Source of the DNA: Phallusia mammillata
Lineage: Eukaryota; Chordata; Ascidiacea; Phlebobranchia; Ascidiidae
Assembly (NCBI GenBank): GCA_003260075.1
Contig: QLIY01000222.1
Location: 1-64,000, forward strand
Length of the DNA: 64,000 nt
Direction of reading: 5' to 3'
Shown here: positions 1 to 10,400 of the stretch, piece after piece
Numbering within the stretch: position 1 is the stretch's first letter
Layout of the letters: every line of letters begins with the position of its first letter
Made by a program: the position numbers and the translations under genes
Notes under the pieces: generated by a model
What the model was told of the DNA's origin: nothing
Database searches by the model: none
The model's input: only the letters and a program-made list of their open reading frames with translations

Positions 1-47
1 CCAATTTTGAGGTATTTGGCGGCAAAACCGCCAAATTGGCAACCCTG
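1..47. mobile_element. Terminal fragment of a hAT-like element
   Basis: The window opens inside a sequence whose right edge reads GGCAACCCTG. Its complement, CAGGGTTGCC, looks like a hAT-type terminus. A short inverted repeat (TTTGGCGG / CCGCCAAA) lies just inside. The left end and any target duplication are outside the window, so the class is a guess. Confidence 0.35.
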
Positions 48-381
48 AAAGAAACTGTAAAACGTGGTCAGCACAAGATTGCACCACTAATGACATCACG
101 CGCATTGTTACGTTTGGAGATTTCTAACCAATCATGTCAGGCGCTTTGTTACGTCACAGTAAATTAAGTCAGGTCACTGGCGTGAACTAGAAACAGAGAA
201 AGAACGCACATACGAGCAACTTCTCGATGTAACATTAAGTTTTATTTAATCCCGATTTAGACTCGAATATTTTTTGTGTCCGAGAGGTCCTATCCGGATT
301 AAGCCGGTTTTGTTCAGACTGAAGCCCGAGAACGCCCGACCCGTCTTAAGTACAGTATTTACAACTAGAAATGTCTTTCAG

Positions 382-607
382 TGACGGATCAAGCCGTACT
401 GGGATGTTTTGCGGAGTTGCCAACATGCTCGAGCGTCTAAAGAACGAGCGCAAGGTGGATGTGATGAGAGAAGTGAAGAACCTTCGCGATTTGCGTCCTA
501 GAATGGTCGGCAGTGTTAAACAATACGAATTCTGTTACGAGGCTGTTCTCCAGTTCGTCCAGTCGTTCAGCACTTACTCTAACTTTAAGAGCTGCACAGA
601 TGAGTAA
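382..607 (+). CDS. Receptor-type tyrosine phosphatase, last coding exon (C-terminal part of a PTP domain)
   Basis: The exon follows a splice acceptor (tctttcag, AG at 380-381). It begins with the last base of a split Ser codon and runs 74 codons to TAA at 605-607. The peptide starts inside the phosphatase P-loop (SDGSSRTG), so the catalytic-position Cys must be on an upstream exon outside the window. It continues through the conserved MLERLKNE...VDVMREVKNLR..RP.MV helix region and the QYEFCYEAV motif, and ends near STYSNFK. This is the C-terminal third of a PTP domain. The ending and the P-loop variant resemble the membrane-distal D2 domain of receptor phosphatases of the PTPRA/PTPRE or related classes; D2 domains are often weakly active or inactive. 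The exact paralogue cannot be decided from this exon. No second domain follows. Confidence 0.85.
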
Positions 608-2028
608 GGAATATAATAGTTAAAAATCGACGACTCTTGGATTCGACTCAGGCAAATTTTTTATACTCGACTCAAGTCAAGTGATTTTTTTATTCTTCTA
701 TTCGGTGTTTGCCTATACTTCAATCCAGTCTTTGTAGCATTATTGTACAAAGTCCACTATCAAGAATTGTTTAACTTGTTGGTGAACGCAAATGAGTTGT
801 CTATATTTATGTGTTCCTATATCTTATATTTTACGCAAACGGAAGTTTTGTTTTGATCGTGCAATAATCGCTGATTTTGTATCCGCCATTTTGTTGTGCT
901 GTGGTTGCAAATATTAGCCTACACTGTCCGTTGAAATTGAATTTAGTTTTGGAGTGCACGTGGACCTTCAAAACTTTAAATTTGCTATCGTGTTTTTTCA
1001 CACTACAGGCCTACTCATTAAACAGTTTATAGTGGTTTTCAAATTGTGATTCTCAAAGGGGGGGGGGATTATCAGATTTAAATAAATTATCTTAAATTTA
1101 TGGTTTACAAAAGGTTATGTTTCGGTATTTCCATCCAGGCCAATTACAACAGAGCCCATATCTCAATATATGGATTATAGTGCCACGTTAAAAATCACAC
1201 AATTTCATTTGAGCTTGCTCAACGAAATTGCCACTGCGTGGTAATGGTGATATGGCAGGTCAATCGGTAGTGTAAAAAATCTAAAGAACTAGCCAGCTCA
1301 AACCTATGTTTTTGCCAAAAATCAAATTTAATACAGTTATTGTGAAATAAGACTATGGAACTTTTTGGATGGGGTCGTCAGTTACATTGGGTTGCTAAAA
1401 TGGGCCGCGGGATGAAAAAGGCAGAAACCACTGGCTTTAAAACAATTCATGAAACACTCCTCGCGTTTCTGCTTTTCTCTTTTTAAAATCTCTGTTAAGA
1501 AAACTCTTTTCCTGCTTTCTTTATTTTTTCCCTCTTAGAAATGCCCAATACGGTATTTCCGTTTTCCGCCTTTCCGTTTTTCGTGTCGATTTCCTGGTTT
1601 TCCTCAATTTACGACAATGACCAGCAAAGTAGACTGTGCAAGACTGCAAGGACAATATGCAATAGCCATCTATGATAATTTCCAATGATCTACTTAGATT
1701 ATGTAATGTGCTGTGAATAACGCAATTCACCTTGCTATTTTAGAGAGGATTGCGCGTTCAGTTCTGTAGTTTAGGAAATAACATAATCAGTCAGTAACTA
1801 ATATATATTGCTATTGCATAAAGCCTGACATTGGTTCAGTCAGTTGCCTAAAGCCTATTATATCTGAATAGATTCTGTGAAGTGCATAGTTTGTATGAAT
1901 GTCACAAGTAGATTGTGTATTCTTGAGTAGCTCGACATAATATTCTATTGTTGTGTGCACACCACATTTTTCACTCACAGCCCTAATGAAGCTAATATGA
2001 AATCAAAGAATTTAGAGTCTTCACAACA

Positions 2029-2345
2029 ACGGTGGTACTAAATAAATACCACATGTGACTGCAAACACTGCATCTTATCACACAACAGAAGGGGGGGGGG
2101 GGTGGTACTAAATACCACATGTGACTGCAAACACTGCATCTTATCACACAACAGAAAGTTGTAAAGGACCTGAATATGCTTTTATGAAAATTATAATGTG
2201 AGGGTTTGTTATTAAAATAATACTAAAATCTGGTCTAATTTACCCTTGCTGGTGCTTGTTTTTCACATTTCACACACCATGGTGTATTCCAAACGGAATA
2301 CCATGTGGCATTTGGTACCAACCCCTTTACAAGATGCCACTTCAT
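2029..2345. repeat. Dispersed repeat with GGTGGTAC/GTACC ends, copy 1
   Basis: It begins CGGTGGTACTAAATA..ACCACAT and ends near TTTGGTACCAACCCC. The inner parts GGGTTTGTTATT, AATCTGGT, ATTTACCCT and the CATG-containing segment recur in the same order at 9385-9600. Two related copies in one window with GGTGGTAC..GTACC ends suggest a small non-autonomous transposon. Boundaries are approximate, and copy 1 is disturbed by the 10-G join at 2091. Confidence 0.5.
2031..2156. repeat. Direct repeat around a 10-G run (2091-2100)
   Basis: Bases 2031-2090 recur as 2101-2156, with a 4-base indel, on either side of exactly ten G. The same pattern occurs at many other places in the window and is interpreted as an assembly join of two alleles. 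Confidence 0.85.
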
Positions 2346-2492
2346 GAATTATAGGTGTTTTTTAGGATTGTAGCTTACCAACCTAGTGTAGTTTTTCAAA
2401 AATTAACTATTTAAATATCTATTCTTGTGTTATTAGCGAATATCTGGACCTAATGCTCTCTCCTGTTTGATAAGTTTTCTTAATTTGACAAC

Positions 2493-5400
2493 ATGTCGAC
2501 TGCTGGTCGAATATCCCAAGTGATGAAAGGGGTACCTATGAAACCTGTCATGTCTGCTAATCCTGTCGAAGCAAGACGAAGAGTTTTAACTCTATACAAA
2601 CAGTGGTATCGAGCTACCCCTAAAATAAGTATGTGCCATTGTAATAAACATAGAACATAGGTTATATTAGGTCACAAACAAAGTGTGGTAATGCTTTATC
2701 ACATCAGCAATACAATTAAGCTGCAGACTGTGCACACTGCTTGAACCAATAAGGTCTCATCAGTGTACCTGGTGATGAGAGTTTGGCCTTACAAGCTAAT
2801 GTAGCCACCTTACGGCACTAAAGTTTGTTGGGAGCAATGAACTAAAAAGCCATGCCTCATCAACCTGTTTGGTACCACAACTGGGTATTAAAGACAGAAG
2901 AGCTGGTTTTGTTCACAATGCTCAAACAACTGTTTGGTGATTGCAGCTCAATGTCTCAGTAGATCCTATCTCTTGTCACCAGCTGCACTGATGAGACCTT
3001 CCAAAACAGTGTACACTGTCTGCAACTTATCATGTGTTGGCTTCATGCTTTTGTATTTATAGCAACACAACTGCAAAGTGTTACTTGATAGTGTAGCACC
3101 ATGCAACATGTGTTGTAATGTGATGGAGCTGTTTTGCCTTGGGATAAAACCAAATAAGATTGCGCTATTTAAATAAAACTGAAGCATCCGTGGGACAACA
3201 TTTTGTTGTTCCAACAGGGTAAAGCATTGGTATTATTATGTATTTTTCTGTTTTTGCAGTTGAAAAGTTTCAGTTGCCATACACTGTGGAAAAAGTGCAC
3301 AACCGAATTCGTGAAGAATTTATGAAAAACTCCCATGTCAGAGATGTTCGTGCCATTGACTTGCTTGTGATTAAGGTATCAATTTTGCAAAATAACTAGA
3401 AGGGTGGCTTAGCACATATTGCCCTTGCATATACATTATAACCTATTTTGAAATGTTGATATATATATATTCCCTACACATATTTTATATTAGGTCCCAT
3501 ATCACCCACTGTCTTTTATAACCTTGGTTGTTTCTGTAAGCAGAAACTCATGGGTCCCCACACATGCAAAGTTGTAAATAATGCATTTCAACAGAGAACT
3601 ATTAAAAAGTTTGTTGTTGCAAGATAAAACCCAGTGACCGAACTGAGCATAAATAAATATGCTGTATGGACTACAAACTATTCAAATTTCATTCGATTCA
3701 TACATTTTGAATAGTTTGTAGTCCATATAGCATATTTATTTATGGACAGTGCCGGTCACTGTTTTATCTTACAACAACAAACTTTCTCAGAGTTATGAAT
3801 AATATATTCATTCCATTCATACAAGGTTTCTCTCTATCTAAGAAAAAAAGGCTAAACACAACAATCAGCTCCTATTAATGGCGAATTGCACACGATTGTA
3901 GGGGGGTAGTGGGGTAAATGATAGTGCTACAGGGTTAAAACAATAATCGACACCTATAAGTGCCACACTTTAGAACATTGGTTCTTAACCGGGGTTCGAT
4001 CGAACCCCAGGGGTTCGGCAATGCAGAATCAGGGGTTCGACGAAGGTCTTTTTGAAGTACAATACAAATACTCGTTTTTGTCAAACTTTAGGGTCTATAG
4101 TCGCTAAAAACGGCAATTTGTATTTGCCAAATATCAAAACACTGGAAGGTTAAACTTAGGCAGGGGTAACTTAGGCTTATTGTGTGCCAACAATGCGAAC
4201 AAAACAGGTACCACAAGCATCACAATATAGATTATGACATTATAAACACTTAAGACTGATCTCCTCGCTGTGTAGCTCAATGTGTGGACCAAGCTAGAAA
4301 TTCATCTGGGCTTTTTGGCCGCTATTAGATGGTAAATACATGATATAAAGGAAGTATTCTAAAACAAAAAATAAGCAGGTAAATGGTGGCCGTTGGTGAA
4401 ATAAGAATCTGTAATGCGGCCGTCCTAGCTAAGGTTTTATTTTCTTTTTTGACGTAACAAAGAGCATTGTTCTCGTTGTTGGCAAGCAGAAACACATGCA
4501 ACGAAATTTTGTTGGCAGCAAAACCTTTTTACTTCATCTTTTTCATGTTTGTGAACAGATGCTAAAAATACAATGCTTCATTTTGGTAAAAACTAAAAAT
4601 TGCCCGAATTAAAGCAATCCTGTAACAAGTTGCTTGTATTATTATGTCAGAATTGAACAAAATGACAAACAGTAACCGTTGCCACTACGTTTGAACAAAA
4701 ACTAATTATAACCCACCAACCAAATGGATGTAACTTTGGGGTTCGACCAAAGGCTGAAGAATATCGTAGGGGTTCGGCCGTTATAAAAAGGTTAAGAACC
4801 ACTGGTCTAGAAGCTGTCCAAATTCCATTCAATTCAGACATTGTGTAATAAATTGACCCATTGTGGGGGGCTAGTGGGGTAAATGTTGGGGCCACAGGGT
4901 TGAACAAAACAATCGACAACTTTCAATAGCACACTCTATGAACTGTTGAAATTTTATCCAATTCGGACATTGTTTAAAACATGCACCCATTTTAGGGGGC
5001 TGGAGGGGTAAATATTGGGGCTACAGGGTTAAACACAACAATTGACACCTAAAAATGACAAATTATACAAGCTGTCCAAATTTCATTTAATTCCGACACT
5101 ATTTAAAAGACTTACCCATTTTAGGGGGATAGTGGGGCAACTAATGGGGTTCTACACCCAAAAGTATAAAATTACAATGACCCAATCAACAGTCGTGCAA
5201 ACTTTTATCCAAATCGGCCTATGTTTAAATTTCTGACCACTAGAGGTAGTTTTAGCAACGTTTGTTAACGCTTCTGATGTCATAATGCTGTTAACACCCC
5301 TCTAACTGGCATGTGCAAAAACGCCCACCAAGTAATGCACAAACACAAGTAGCATATGTCCAAGTACCTTTATTACCCTGTTACAGCACACAGAAATCTT

Positions 5401-5909
5401 TCATTTGTGGTGCACAGCAACATACAAAAACATTTTACATTTTGGGGGCTAGCGGGTTAAATACTGGGGTTATTAACTCAAAACGAAGAAGATGGCACAT
5501 CTACATAACTATATCTACCATCTGTGAAAGTTTCATCCATATCCACCAAAGATTTCGTGCCAAAAGTGCATGGAAAAGCTTCGGCGGTAAAAACAGAGTG
5601 AAATCAAGATGTGTCCCCTTCAGGGAAGGGGACCCATAATGAAACAGAATTATCAAGTCTGTTTTGTGATGGGTGATGATTGAATCACTGGGTGATTTTT
5701 TGAACTTACCTAATGTGCATTAAACAATTTTGTTTCTTACTTGTTTCAAATACTGTTAACTCTTGCTTCTGTTCAAGGGCCAAATGGATTTGCAAGAAAC
5801 CATAAAAATGTGGAAACAGCCATGTCACATAAAGTCCTACTTTCACCAAGAAACTGCAGTTGAAGTTCCAACAGACTTTCTTGGAAAGTTTTTTACTCAA
5901 AAGCATTGA
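2493..5909 (+). CDS. NDUFA6: NADH dehydrogenase [ubiquinone] 1 alpha subcomplex subunit 6 (complex I LYR protein)
   Basis: Three exons: 2493-2628, 3260-3375 and 5778-5909 (TGA at 5907-5909). Introns are GT..AG with matching phases (1, then 0). They encode 127 aa, close to the usual size of the vertebrate protein. NDUFA6 is an accessory subunit of respiratory complex I in the mitochondrial inner membrane. It binds the matrix acyl carrier protein through its LYR fold. The LYR-type motif is in exon 1 (LTLYKQWYR), so the third residue is Lys rather than Arg. Exon 2 carries the family block FMKNSHVRD..AIDLLVIK. Exon 3 carries DLQETIKMWKQ and DFLGKFF. Intron 2 is swollen to 2.4 kb by a repeat element with another transposon nested in it. 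Exon 3 is present a second time at 8074-8205, probably through misassembly. The gene converges on the CBX gene with only 185 bp between stop codons. Confidence 0.93.
3607..3785. repeat. Long imperfect palindrome (arms about 80 bp, loop about 19 bp)
   Basis: The left arm (3607-3686) and the right arm (3706-3785) are near-perfect reverse complements. They run from AAGTTTGTTGTTG through TATGGACTACAAACTATTC to the loop. It lies inside the repeat element of NDUFA6 intron 2 and could form a long hairpin in DNA or RNA. Confidence 0.85.
3976..4804. mobile_element. hAT-like non-autonomous element nested in the intron 2 repeat
   Basis: The left end CATTGGTTCTTAACC and right end GGTTAAGAACCACTG are terminal inverted repeats of the hAT type. 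The flanking 8-mers CTTTAGAA (3968-3975) and GTCTAGAA (4805-4812) look like a diverged 8 bp target duplication. The interior repeats GGGGTTCG words and has no transposase ORF. Confidence 0.7.
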
Positions 5910-6094
5910 ACTTTCTGGTTTATTTGTGAATTCTATTTTGCGTTTAATACTAAAATAACTTGTGTCCATAATCTGCATATCTTGTTGCAACAGTTTACAA
6001 GGATTAGTTGTTTCATAAGGAAGAGTGCCAAGTGGCACATCTGTTTTAGCAATCAATTGAAGAATGACATTAGAAAAAAACTATAATTAACAAT

Positions 6095-6772
6095 TCAGGA
6101 AAGAAGACCATTTTTAGTTGCACATTCAAGAAAAGTAATAACGCTCGAGTTTACTTTAATATCAGTAACCACAACTTCAGTTTCATTCCAAACAGCGTTT
6201 GATGGTTCTACTTGTCGGTCAATATTGTTATTGTCTTCCTTGCTAGCATTTGTAGCTAAATCATTAGTTACAGGGTCTTTTGAAATTTTACGAGGTCTTC
6301 CAACAGGTCTTTTACCTTGGGGCGGAATTGAAGGCCTGCGAGGTACAGTAGGTTTCACCTTTTTTGGTATTTTAATTCTGTCCCATGGGGAAGCCTTGGA
6401 CATTTGTACATCTGTTGTACTTTCGTCTTCACTTCCTTGGGCATGACTTTCGTTGGCATGTTCAGTCTGTGAAGGTTCGATGCTACTGCTTCGGGCCTCT
6501 GGTTTAGGACTGTTTGATGTTTCGGCAGAGCTCTTGTCAGTCATTGCTTGTTGTGACAAACTGGTTTCTTGGGTTATATTTGTTGGCACAGCTTCAGTTT
6601 GTATGTGCAAGGAACTGTCAGGTACAGGTACACCCTTGAACATTATTTTTAGATTAAAATATAAAAGTGGCACTTTTAAAACATAAAAGCAAATGTCATT
6701 ACCACAAGCTTATGCTTCTTTGCTTTTCTTCCTCTCTTTTTGTAAGTCCCGTTTGCTATTTGTTCCCTCTCC
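6095..6772 (-). other. Second copy of CBX exons 4 and 5 (duplicated block, copy A)
   Basis: Exon 4 (6703-6772) and exon 5 (6095-6634) encode the same residues as 8999-9068 and 8391-8930. No chromodomain exons accompany this copy. Either copy could belong to the CBX gene; the downstream-in-gene position of both, and the N seam at 6914, suggest one is an unmerged allele rather than a partial gene duplication. Confidence 0.85.
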
Positions 6773-9700
6773 CTAAATACATTTTTATGTACCAAGCTTT
6801 ATTTTCATGCTTTTGACATGTCATCTATCTAAACACCAAATTACTTTTTATTTTTTATGCATAAATACATGTTGCTTAACCTTGGACTTTTACACCAAGC
6901 AAAGTTAGAACTCNTCGTAGGGGTTCGGCCGTTATAAAAAGGTTAAGAACCACTGCTCTAGAAGCTGTCCAAATTCCATTCAATTCAGACATTGTGTAAT
7001 AAATTGACCCATTGTGGGGGGCTAGTGGGGTAAATGTTGGGGCCACAGGGTTGAACAAAACAATCGACAACTTTCAATAGCACACTCTATGAACTGTTGA
7101 AATTTTATCCAATTCGGACATTGTTTAAAACATGCACCAATTTTAGGGGGCTAGAGGGGTAAATATTGGGGCTACAGGGTTAAACACAACAATTGACACC
7201 TAAAAATGACAAATTATACAAGCTGTCCAAATTTCATTTTTTCCGACACTATTTAAAAGACTTACCCATTTTAGGGGGATAGTGGGGCAACTAATGGGGT
7301 TCTACACCCAAAAGTATAAAATTACAATGACCCAATCAACAGTCGTGCAAACTTTTATCCAAATCGGCCTATGTTTAAATTTCTGACCACTAGAGGTAGT
7401 TTTAGCAACGTTTGTTAACGCTTCTGATGTCATAATGCTGTTAACACCCCTCTAACTGGCATGTGCAAAAACGCCCACCAAGTAATGCACAAACACAAGT
7501 AGCATATGTCCAAGTACCTTTATTACCCTGTTACAGCACACAGAAATCTTTCATNGTTTGTTAACGCTTCTGATGTCATAATGCTGTTAACACCCCTCTA
7601 ACTGGCATGTGCAAAAACGCCCACCAAGTAATGCACAAACACAAGTAGCATATGTCCAAGTACCTTTATTACCCTGTTACAGCACACAGAAATCTTTCAT
7701 TTGTGGTGCACAGCAACATACAAAAACATTTTACATTTTGGGGGCTAGCGGGTTAAATACTGGGGTTATTAACTCAAAACGAAGAGGATGGCACATCTAC
7801 ATAACTATATCTACCATCTGTGAAAGTTTCATCCATATCCACCAAAGATTTCGTGCCAAAAGTGCATGGAAAAGCTTCGGCGGTAAAAACAGAGTGAAAT
7901 CAAGATGTGTCCCCTTCAGGGAAGGGGACCCATAATGAAACAGAATTATCAAGTCTGTTTTGTGATGGGTGATGATTGAATCACTGGGTGATTTTTTGAA
8001 CTTACCTAATGTGCATTAAACAATTTTGTTTCTTACTTGTTTCAAATACTGTTAACTCTTGCTTCTGTTCAAGGGCCAAATGGATTTGCAAGAAACCATA
8101 AAAATGTGGAAACAGCCATGTCACATAAAGTCCTACTTTCACCAAGAAACTGCAGTTGAAGTTCCAACAGACTTTCTTGGAAAGTTTTTTACTCAAAAGC
8201 ATTGAACTTTCTGGTTTATTTGTGAATTCTATTTTGCGTTTAATACTAAAATAACTTGTGTCCATAATCTGCATATCTTGTTGCAACAGTTTACAAGGAT
8301 TAGTTGTTTCATAAGGAAGAGTGCCAAGTGGCACATCTGTTTTAGCAATCAATTGAAGAATGACATTAGAAAAAAACTATAATTAACAATTCAGGAAAGA
8401 AGACCATTTTTAGTTGCACATTCAAGAAAAGTAATAACGCTCGAGTTTACTTTAATATCAGTAACCACAACTTCAGTTTCATTCCAAACAGCGTTTGATG
8501 GTTCTACTTGTCGGTCAATATTGTTATTGTCTTCCTTGCTAGCATTTGTAGCTAAATCATTAGTTACAGGGTCTTTTGAAATTTTACGAGGTCTTCCAAC
8601 AGGTCTTTTACCTTGGGGCGGAATTGAAGGCCTGCGAGGTACAGTAGGTTTCACCTTTTTTGGTATTTTAATTCTGTCCCATGGGGAAGCCTTGGACATT
8701 TGTACATCTGTTGTACTTTCGTCTTCACTTCCTTGGGCATGACTTTCGTTGGCATGTTCAGTCTGTGAAGGTTCGATGCTACTGCTTCGGGCCTCTGGTT
8801 TAGGACTGTTTGATGTTTCGGCAGAGCTCTTGTCAGTCATTGCTTGTTGTGACAAACTGGTTTCTTGGGTTATATTTGTTGGCACAGCTTCAGTTTGTAT
8901 GTGCAAGGAACTGTCAGGTACAGGTACACCCTTGAACATTATTTTTAGATTAAAATATAAAAGTGGCACTTTTAAAACATAAAAGCAAATGTCATTACCA
9001 CAAGCTTATGCTTCTTTGCTTTTCTTCCTCTCTTTTTGTAAGTCCCGTTTGCTATTTGTTCCCTCTCCCTAAATACATTTTTATGTACCAAGCTTTATTT
9101 TCATGCTTTTGACATGTCATCTATCTAAACACCAAATTACTTTTTATTTTTTATGCATAAATACATGTTGCTTAACCTTGGACTTTTACACCAAGCAAAG
9201 TTAGAACTCACACCAGCTCAGTTGTTTCCAAGCAAACACTGAGCAAATAAAAGTAAATAACACTCACTGCATTTCAAATATTTTTAGCAAACTCCCATCA
9301 AGAATGTTTTCTCTTGGTTCCCATGTGCAGTGCCTGTACAATTAAATAGATTAATAAAACAGATCCTACTGGCTGTTGTGAAACAGCGGTGGTACCAAGT
9401 ACCACCACATATTATTACATAGTAAGTAATTTGCAAGGACATAAAAACTCCATGCAAATATTTTGAAGGTATTGGCAGCAAGAGCTGTTCTGGAAGGGTT
9501 TGTTATTGAACCAACACAATCTGGTGTCATTTACCCTCGGTGGGGCTTATATTCTCATGTTCCACAAACCATGCATGATGCCAAGTTGTATTTAGTACCA
9601 CCCACTAAACATTAGTAATGAACTACAGTATGTTTTTCAATTGGACTTAGTATGCCTAGAATAAAGCTTTACTCACACATCCCAGGGTCTGATTTAAACA

Positions 9701-10400
9701 TTGGGGTTAGTATTTTGGGTTGATACAATATTATCTAAAGTGGAGTTGTAGTGTATCATAGCTAAGCAACAACTAATATACCAACACCATGTTTGTGGGG
9801 CATATATAAGGTTAGTGCAAAGTGCTTGGTAAATAATTACCCAGTCTGCAGAACGTGGCAGTTCCCGACAAGATCTCGCGTGTGCATGACCTGTAAGTTC
9901 GCGTGCAAGACCAATTTCAGAAGGCGCAAAGCAAGTAAAAGAGGTCAAGACAGGCCAATTAAATACCTTTGGTGCAAAATTTTCATGTGCAAACCCCAAA
10001 ACTTGATGTGCAAACATATTTTTTCCAAAAAAGTTCGCGCGTGCAGCTGCCATACTCTGCAGACTGGATCATTACAATTTCATATTTTTACTAAGACAGG
10101 TTTTAAATGCATATATGAAACTAACTTTGTTGACCATCCTTTCCATTTCACAAAGTATTCATCTTCTCCCTAAAGATAAAACGTTTTTGGGTCTTTTTCT
10201 AAACTTTTGCTTGGTTTTTCAATTATAGTAACTCGATTAGTATGTTCACTGTAATAAAAATTTAACAAGTGTACAGTATAATTCTAGAGGCTGAGGTTTT
10301 AAATTAAAAAATCTGCACTTACTTTTCTTTGTCTCTTTTTGATGATCTTTTCTGCTTGAAACACGTTCTCACCCATGTTGAGATTACTAGGTTCGGCCAT
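6095..10400 (-). CDS. Polycomb-class chromobox protein (CBX2/4/6/7/8-like)
   Basis: Five exons on the minus strand: 10323-10400 (ATG), 10126-10169, 9268-9333, 8999-9068 and 8391-8930; the last two have equivalents at 6703-6772 and 6095-6634. All splice sites are GT..AG with matching phases, giving 265 aa. Residues about 10-63 form a chromodomain (MGENVFQAEKI, EYFVKWKGW, TWEPRENILD). The cage residues that read H3K27me3 in this family appear as Phe14, Trp35 and Trp38. Basic patches KKRGRKAKK (74-82) and KRPVGRPRK (about 194-202) are AT-hook-like DNA-binding motifs. The C-terminal ETEVVVTDIKVNSSVITF (about 237-254) matches the Polycomb C-box that binds RING1 in PRC1. The role is a nuclear PRC1 reader of repressive chromatin. 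The middle is low-complexity Ser/Thr/Glu-rich. The exact paralogue is not assigned. The gene shares a head-to-head promoter region with MMACHC. Confidence 0.9.
8074..8205 (+). other. Second copy of NDUFA6 exon 3 (duplicated block, copy B)
   Basis: Identical coding sequence to 5778-5909, including the acceptor (ttcaag) and TGA stop. It has no exon 1 or 2 of its own. It is probably an assembly duplicate rather than an alternative last exon. Confidence 0.85.
9385..9600. repeat. Dispersed repeat with GGTGGTAC/GTACC ends, copy 2
   Basis: Related in order and sequence to 2029-2345. It starts CGGTGGTACCAAGTACCACC and ends TTTAGTACCACCCAC, in CBX intron 2. The ends are partly self-complementary (GGTGGTAC / GTACCACC). 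Confidence 0.5.
9841..10067. mobile_element. 227 bp MITE with hAT-like features in CBX intron 2
   Basis: Terminal inverted repeats are CCAGTCTGCAGAACGTGGCAG at the left and the complement of CCAGTCTGCAGAGTATGGCAG at the right. They are flanked by 8-mers ATAATTAC (9833-9840) and ATCATTAC (10068-10075), an 8 bp target duplication with one mismatch. There is no transposase coding. The 8 bp duplication fits hAT elements, but the superfamily is inferred. Confidence 0.75.

Larger units (their letters stand above)
608..2492. other. Intergenic region between the phosphatase gene and NDUFA6
   Basis: No convincing coding exon on either strand. It should hold the phosphatase 3' UTR and the NDUFA6 promoter. 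It contains a run of 10 G at 1058-1067 with no obvious flanking duplication, a second 10-G run at 2091-2100 with duplicated flanks, and a dispersed repeat starting near 2029. Confidence 0.6.
3396..5637 (-). mobile_element. Helentron/HINE-like non-autonomous element in NDUFA6 intron 2
   Basis: Read on the minus strand, it begins ATGGGTCCCCTTC at 5637, where GTCCCCTTC and GAAGGGGAC form a 9 bp stem. It passes through diverged tandem subrepeats of about 110-120 bp (motifs such as GGGGGCTAGTGGGGTAAAT and GACAGCTT..) and ends AGCCACCCTTCTAG at 3396. T residues flank both ends, suggesting insertion between T and T. An inverted copy of the first ten bases lies near the CTAG end (about 3551-3560). 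A hAT-like element is nested at 3976-4804. Shared termini with copies at 19006-20214 and 25576-26871 define the family. Assignment to Helentron-associated elements rests on this architecture alone. Confidence 0.55.
4764..9208. repeat. Large direct duplication with single-N seams at 6914 and 7555
   Basis: Sequence 4764-6913 recurs from 6915 onward, almost base for base (offset 2151 before the second seam and 2296 after it). At 6914 an N joins the end of copy A to a point equal to 4764. At 7555 a second N restarts the sequence about 145 bases earlier, so the stretch at 5260-5403 exists three times (5260-5403, 7411-7554, 7556-7700). Copy A carries NDUFA6 exon 3 and CBX exons 5 and 4, and all three recur in copy B. 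The near identity and N seams point to unmerged overlapping contigs rather than a biological duplication. Confidence 0.85.

Noticed and set aside
2091-2100. G runs as G-quadruplex or regulatory tracts
   Set aside because: Fixed length, duplicated flanks and strand switching at N seams fit an assembly marker better.
5313-5639. 108 aa ORF ending at the hairpin terminus, repeated at 7609-7935
   Set aside because: It lies wholly in the repeat element, and the equivalent region of the copy at 19006 is not open in the same frame.
6225-6686. Plus-strand ORFs of 73 and 77 aa (also at 8521-8982)
   Set aside because: They are antisense to the last CBX exon and repeat in both copies only because the block is duplicated.
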